Of a DNA stretch of 36,925 bases, positions 35,520 through 36,925 are shown piece after piece. Source of the stretch: Halieaceae bacterium UBA4438 (lineage in GTDB: Bacteria; Pseudomonadota; Gammaproteobacteria; Pseudomonadales; Halieaceae); the NCBI GenBank assembly GCA_002390485.1, contig DGPO01000057.1, positions 20,854 to 57,778 of the forward strand, written 5' to 3'. The notes beneath the pieces were generated by a model. The model saw only the letters and a list, made by a program, of their open reading frames with translations. It was not told where the DNA came from and made no database searches. A program made the position numbers and the translations under genes. Within the stretch, counting starts at the first letter, position 1. Every line of letters starts with the position of its first letter.

Positions 35520-36290
35520 GTGTATAGAGCGATCACTTGTAATACCAATGGCATTCGCGCCGCGAACCGAAAGGGGTTCTTTGAGTGGCTTGCAACTCAG
35601 GACGCCGACGTGGTGTGCATTCAGGAAACGAAGGCGCAGGAGCATCAACTGGTCGACGATGTGTTTCGTCCGGAAGGCTACCATTGCTATTACAATGATG
35701 CTGAGCGTAAGGGCTACAGCGGCACTGCACTTTTCGCAAAACAAAAGCCTCAGAGTATTGAGGTAAAAGTGGGTTGGGAGCCGGTTGACTCTGAGGGGCG
35801 TTATTTGCGTGCGGACTTCGAGGGACTGAGTGTGATTTCACTCTATGTGCCCTCTGGGTCAAGTAACGAGGCTGCCCAGGCACGTAAGGATGTGTTCATG
35901 GAGCGTTTCACCCCGCACCTGAAAAGCCTGCTGAGCGAGGATCGAGAGTTTATAATTTGTGCGGACTGGAACACCTGCCATCAGAATATTGACCTAAAAA
36001 ACTGGCGAAATAATCAGAAAAACTCTGGATTTATGCCCTATGAACGCGAGTGGCTGACGCATTTATACGAGGAGCAGGGTTGGGTTGATGCGTTTCGGGA
36101 GTTCACGTCAGAGCCTGAACAGTACACTTGGTGGTCCAACAGGGGGCAAGCATGGGCGAACAACACCGGATGGCGACTCGATTATATGCTGGTCAGCCCG
36201 GGGCTCTCAGGGCGTGCGCGTGAGGTCGCCGTTTATAAAGAGACGCGATTCTCGGATCACGCCCCTGTTATTATTGATTTTGAGATTTAG
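35520..36290 (+). CDS. xthA: Exodeoxyribonuclease III-type AP endonuclease
   Basis: Base-excision repair nuclease cutting at abasic sites and removing 3' blocks, 256 residues. Metal and catalytic residues are visible: Asn in TCNTNGIRA, Glu in CIQETKAQ, Asp-Trp-Asn in ICADWNTCH, and the C-terminal GWRLDYMLVS and SDHAPV (Asp-His). YSGTALFAK and NIDLKNWRNNQKNSGF are typical of the Pseudomonas ExoA branch. It starts with a GTG six bases after the GST-like stop. Membership in a bcp-gst-xthA unit suits oxidative damage repair. Confidence 0.94.
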   Translation: MYRAITCNTNGIRAANRKGFFEWLATQDADVVCIQETKAQEHQLVDDVFRPEGYHCYYNDAERKGYSGTALFAKQKPQSIEVKVGWEPVDSEGRYLRADFEGLSVISLYVPSGSSNEAAQARKDVFMERFTPHLKSLLSEDREFIICADWNTCHQNIDLKNWRNNQKNSGFMPYEREWLTHLYEEQGWVDAFREFTSEPEQYTWWSNRGQAWANNTGWRLDYMLVSPGLSGRAREVAVYKETRFSDHAPVIIDFEI

Positions 36291-36340
36291 AAAAATTATT
36301 ACGTTTATTCTGTAAGTTACTAATTTAATGAGGTTTAGTT

Positions 36341-36673
36341 ATGTTTATTAGTCAGGCGCATGCACAGACGGCAAATTCAGCACCCGCGGGTGGGGAGTGG
36401 TTCCTCCCGGCGATGATGATTGGCTTGTTGATTTTTATGTACTTCACCACGATTAGGCCTCAGCGCAAGCGCCAGAAAGAGCACGCGGAACTGGTCAGCT
36501 CGTTGTCCAAGGGTGATGAGGTTTTGATGAGCTCCGGACTCATGGGAAAAGTTATCGATCTGTCAGACTTGTACGTGGTGGTCAATGTGTCAGACAAGGT
36601 CGATCTTAAGTTTCAACGCACGCACGTCACCGCAACATTACCCAAAGGCACGATTAAAACCTTAGGCGCATAA
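36341..36673 (+). CDS. yajC: YajC family Sec translocase accessory protein
   Basis: A 110-residue protein with one helix (residues about 20 to 40, WFLPAMMIGLLIFMYFTT) followed by RPQRKRQKEH, the hallmark of YajC, and a small beta domain (LSKGDEVLMSSGLMGKVIDL). YajC associates with SecDF. Here it is not followed by secD and not preceded by tgt, the usual order, so it is either a relocated or a second copy. The 50-base upstream gap is strikingly AT-rich with TGAGG as ribosome site. Confidence 0.9.
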   Translation: MFISQAHAQTANSAPAGGEWFLPAMMIGLLIFMYFTTIRPQRKRQKEHAELVSSLSKGDEVLMSSGLMGKVIDLSDLYVVVNVSDKVDLKFQRTHVTATLPKGTIKTLGA

Positions 36674-36677
36674 GCCG

Positions 36678-36925
36678 ATGGTTCAGTACCCACCGCGGGA
36701 GCCGCTGGCGCTCTTGCCGTCGCCTTTTGTGCTTCTCGAACGTGCAACTGCTCGTTGGGGCCGCGGACGCCGAATCTGGTGCAAGCGCGATGATCTCACG
36801 GGCTCGCTCTTGACTGGAAACAAGGTCAGAAAGCTCGAGTTCATAGCGGCAGAGGCGCAAGCACGCAAATGTACCGTTTTGGTTACGGCCGGCGCGCTGC
36901 AGAGTAACCATTGTCGAGCAACCGC
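36678..36925 (+). CDS. PLP-dependent D-cysteine desulfhydrase/ACC deaminase-like protein, N-terminal part
   Basis: The first 82 codons of a gene cut by the window end. The start ATG at 36678 is two bases after the yajC stop codon's final base plus GC/C spacer, without a clear ribosome site. LPSPFVLLERAT, WCKRDDLTGSLLTGNKVRKLEF and LVTAGALQSNH match the start of the fold-type II family of D-cysteine desulfhydrase and 1-aminocyclopropane-1-carboxylate deaminase; the Lys of GNKVRK is the expected PLP Schiff-base residue. Which activity applies needs the missing C-terminal half. Confidence 0.85.
   Translation, partial: MVQYPPREPLALLPSPFVLLERATARWGRGRRIWCKRDDLTGSLLTGNKVRKLEFIAAEAQARKCTVLVTAGALQSNHCRAT

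Noticed and set aside
35172..35744. 190-codon minus-strand frame opposite the GST and AP endonuclease genes
   Set aside because: Opposes two genes with complete catalytic motifs.
1..36925. CRISPR arrays, insertion sequences, prophage, toxin-antitoxin or defence genes
   Set aside because: None seen: no spaced direct repeats, no transposase or integrase motifs, and essentially every long open frame is an identifiable housekeeping or metabolic gene.

Overview
The window is a chromosomal, housekeeping-rich stretch of a Gammaproteobacterium, probably a marine one. Three things point there: a complete Na+-translocating NADH:quinone reductase (nqrABCDEF with apbE and nqrM), a gene order (csiV-mfd / gap-nqr-apbE-nqrM-lolCDE / comEC-exbBD-lpxK-kdsB-murB) that closely follows the Pseudomonas and Cellvibrionales-type arrangement, and a moderate G+C with very tight gene packing. 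An OM60/NOR5 (Halieaceae)-like relative would fit, but that is inference from memory of gene order; no 16S or phylogenetic marker was compared.

Layout. 1-3917 (minus): the 5' part of a csiV-like gene and mfd. 3918-4065: divergent promoter region. 4066-5547 (plus): an N-terminally extended GAPDH. 5548-5775: 228-base leader with an inverted repeat around a candidate -10 and several hairpins. 5776-16008 (plus): nqrABCDEF-apbE-nqrM-lolC-lolD-lolE, nearly all genes touching or overlapping. 16005-16541 (minus): a DUF2062 membrane protein whose stop shares a CTAG with the lolE stop. 16659-27208 (plus): comEC, exbB, exbD, msbA, lpxK, kdsB, murB, uvrC, pgsA and tRNA-Gly(GCC). 27284-32216 (minus): a lipoprotein serine hydrolase, a FadD19-like acyl-CoA ligase and a DeaD-type RNA helicase with a long structured leader. 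32526-36925 (plus): moaC-moaD-moaE, a zinc-ribbon NUDIX hydrolase, a BCP/PrxQ peroxiredoxin, a Nu-class GST-like protein, an ExoIII-type AP endonuclease, a yajC gene and the start of a PLP-dependent D-cysteine desulfhydrase/ACC deaminase-like gene.

How the genes work together. The nqr block encodes the pump, its flavin transferase (ApbE, which modifies NqrB and NqrC) and its iron-sulphur maturation factor (NqrM). It runs without a break into the lipoprotein-release transporter LolCDE. The next block is an envelope module: lipid A flippase (MsbA), lipid A 4'-kinase (LpxK), Kdo activation (KdsB), peptidoglycan precursor reduction (MurB), phosphatidylglycerophosphate synthesis (PgsA) and an ExbBD energiser pair, with UvrC embedded. 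The right end combines molybdopterin synthase genes with a small redox/damage group.

I found no CRISPR array, insertion sequence, prophage or obvious novel defence system. The most interesting material is regulatory (the nqrA leader, the deaD leader, the moaC palindrome), organisational (the nqr-lol fusion; genes missing from a conserved order) and a few residue-level departures (GAPDH cofactor loop, BCP without a resolving cysteine, a disulphide-rich lipoprotein hydrolase).
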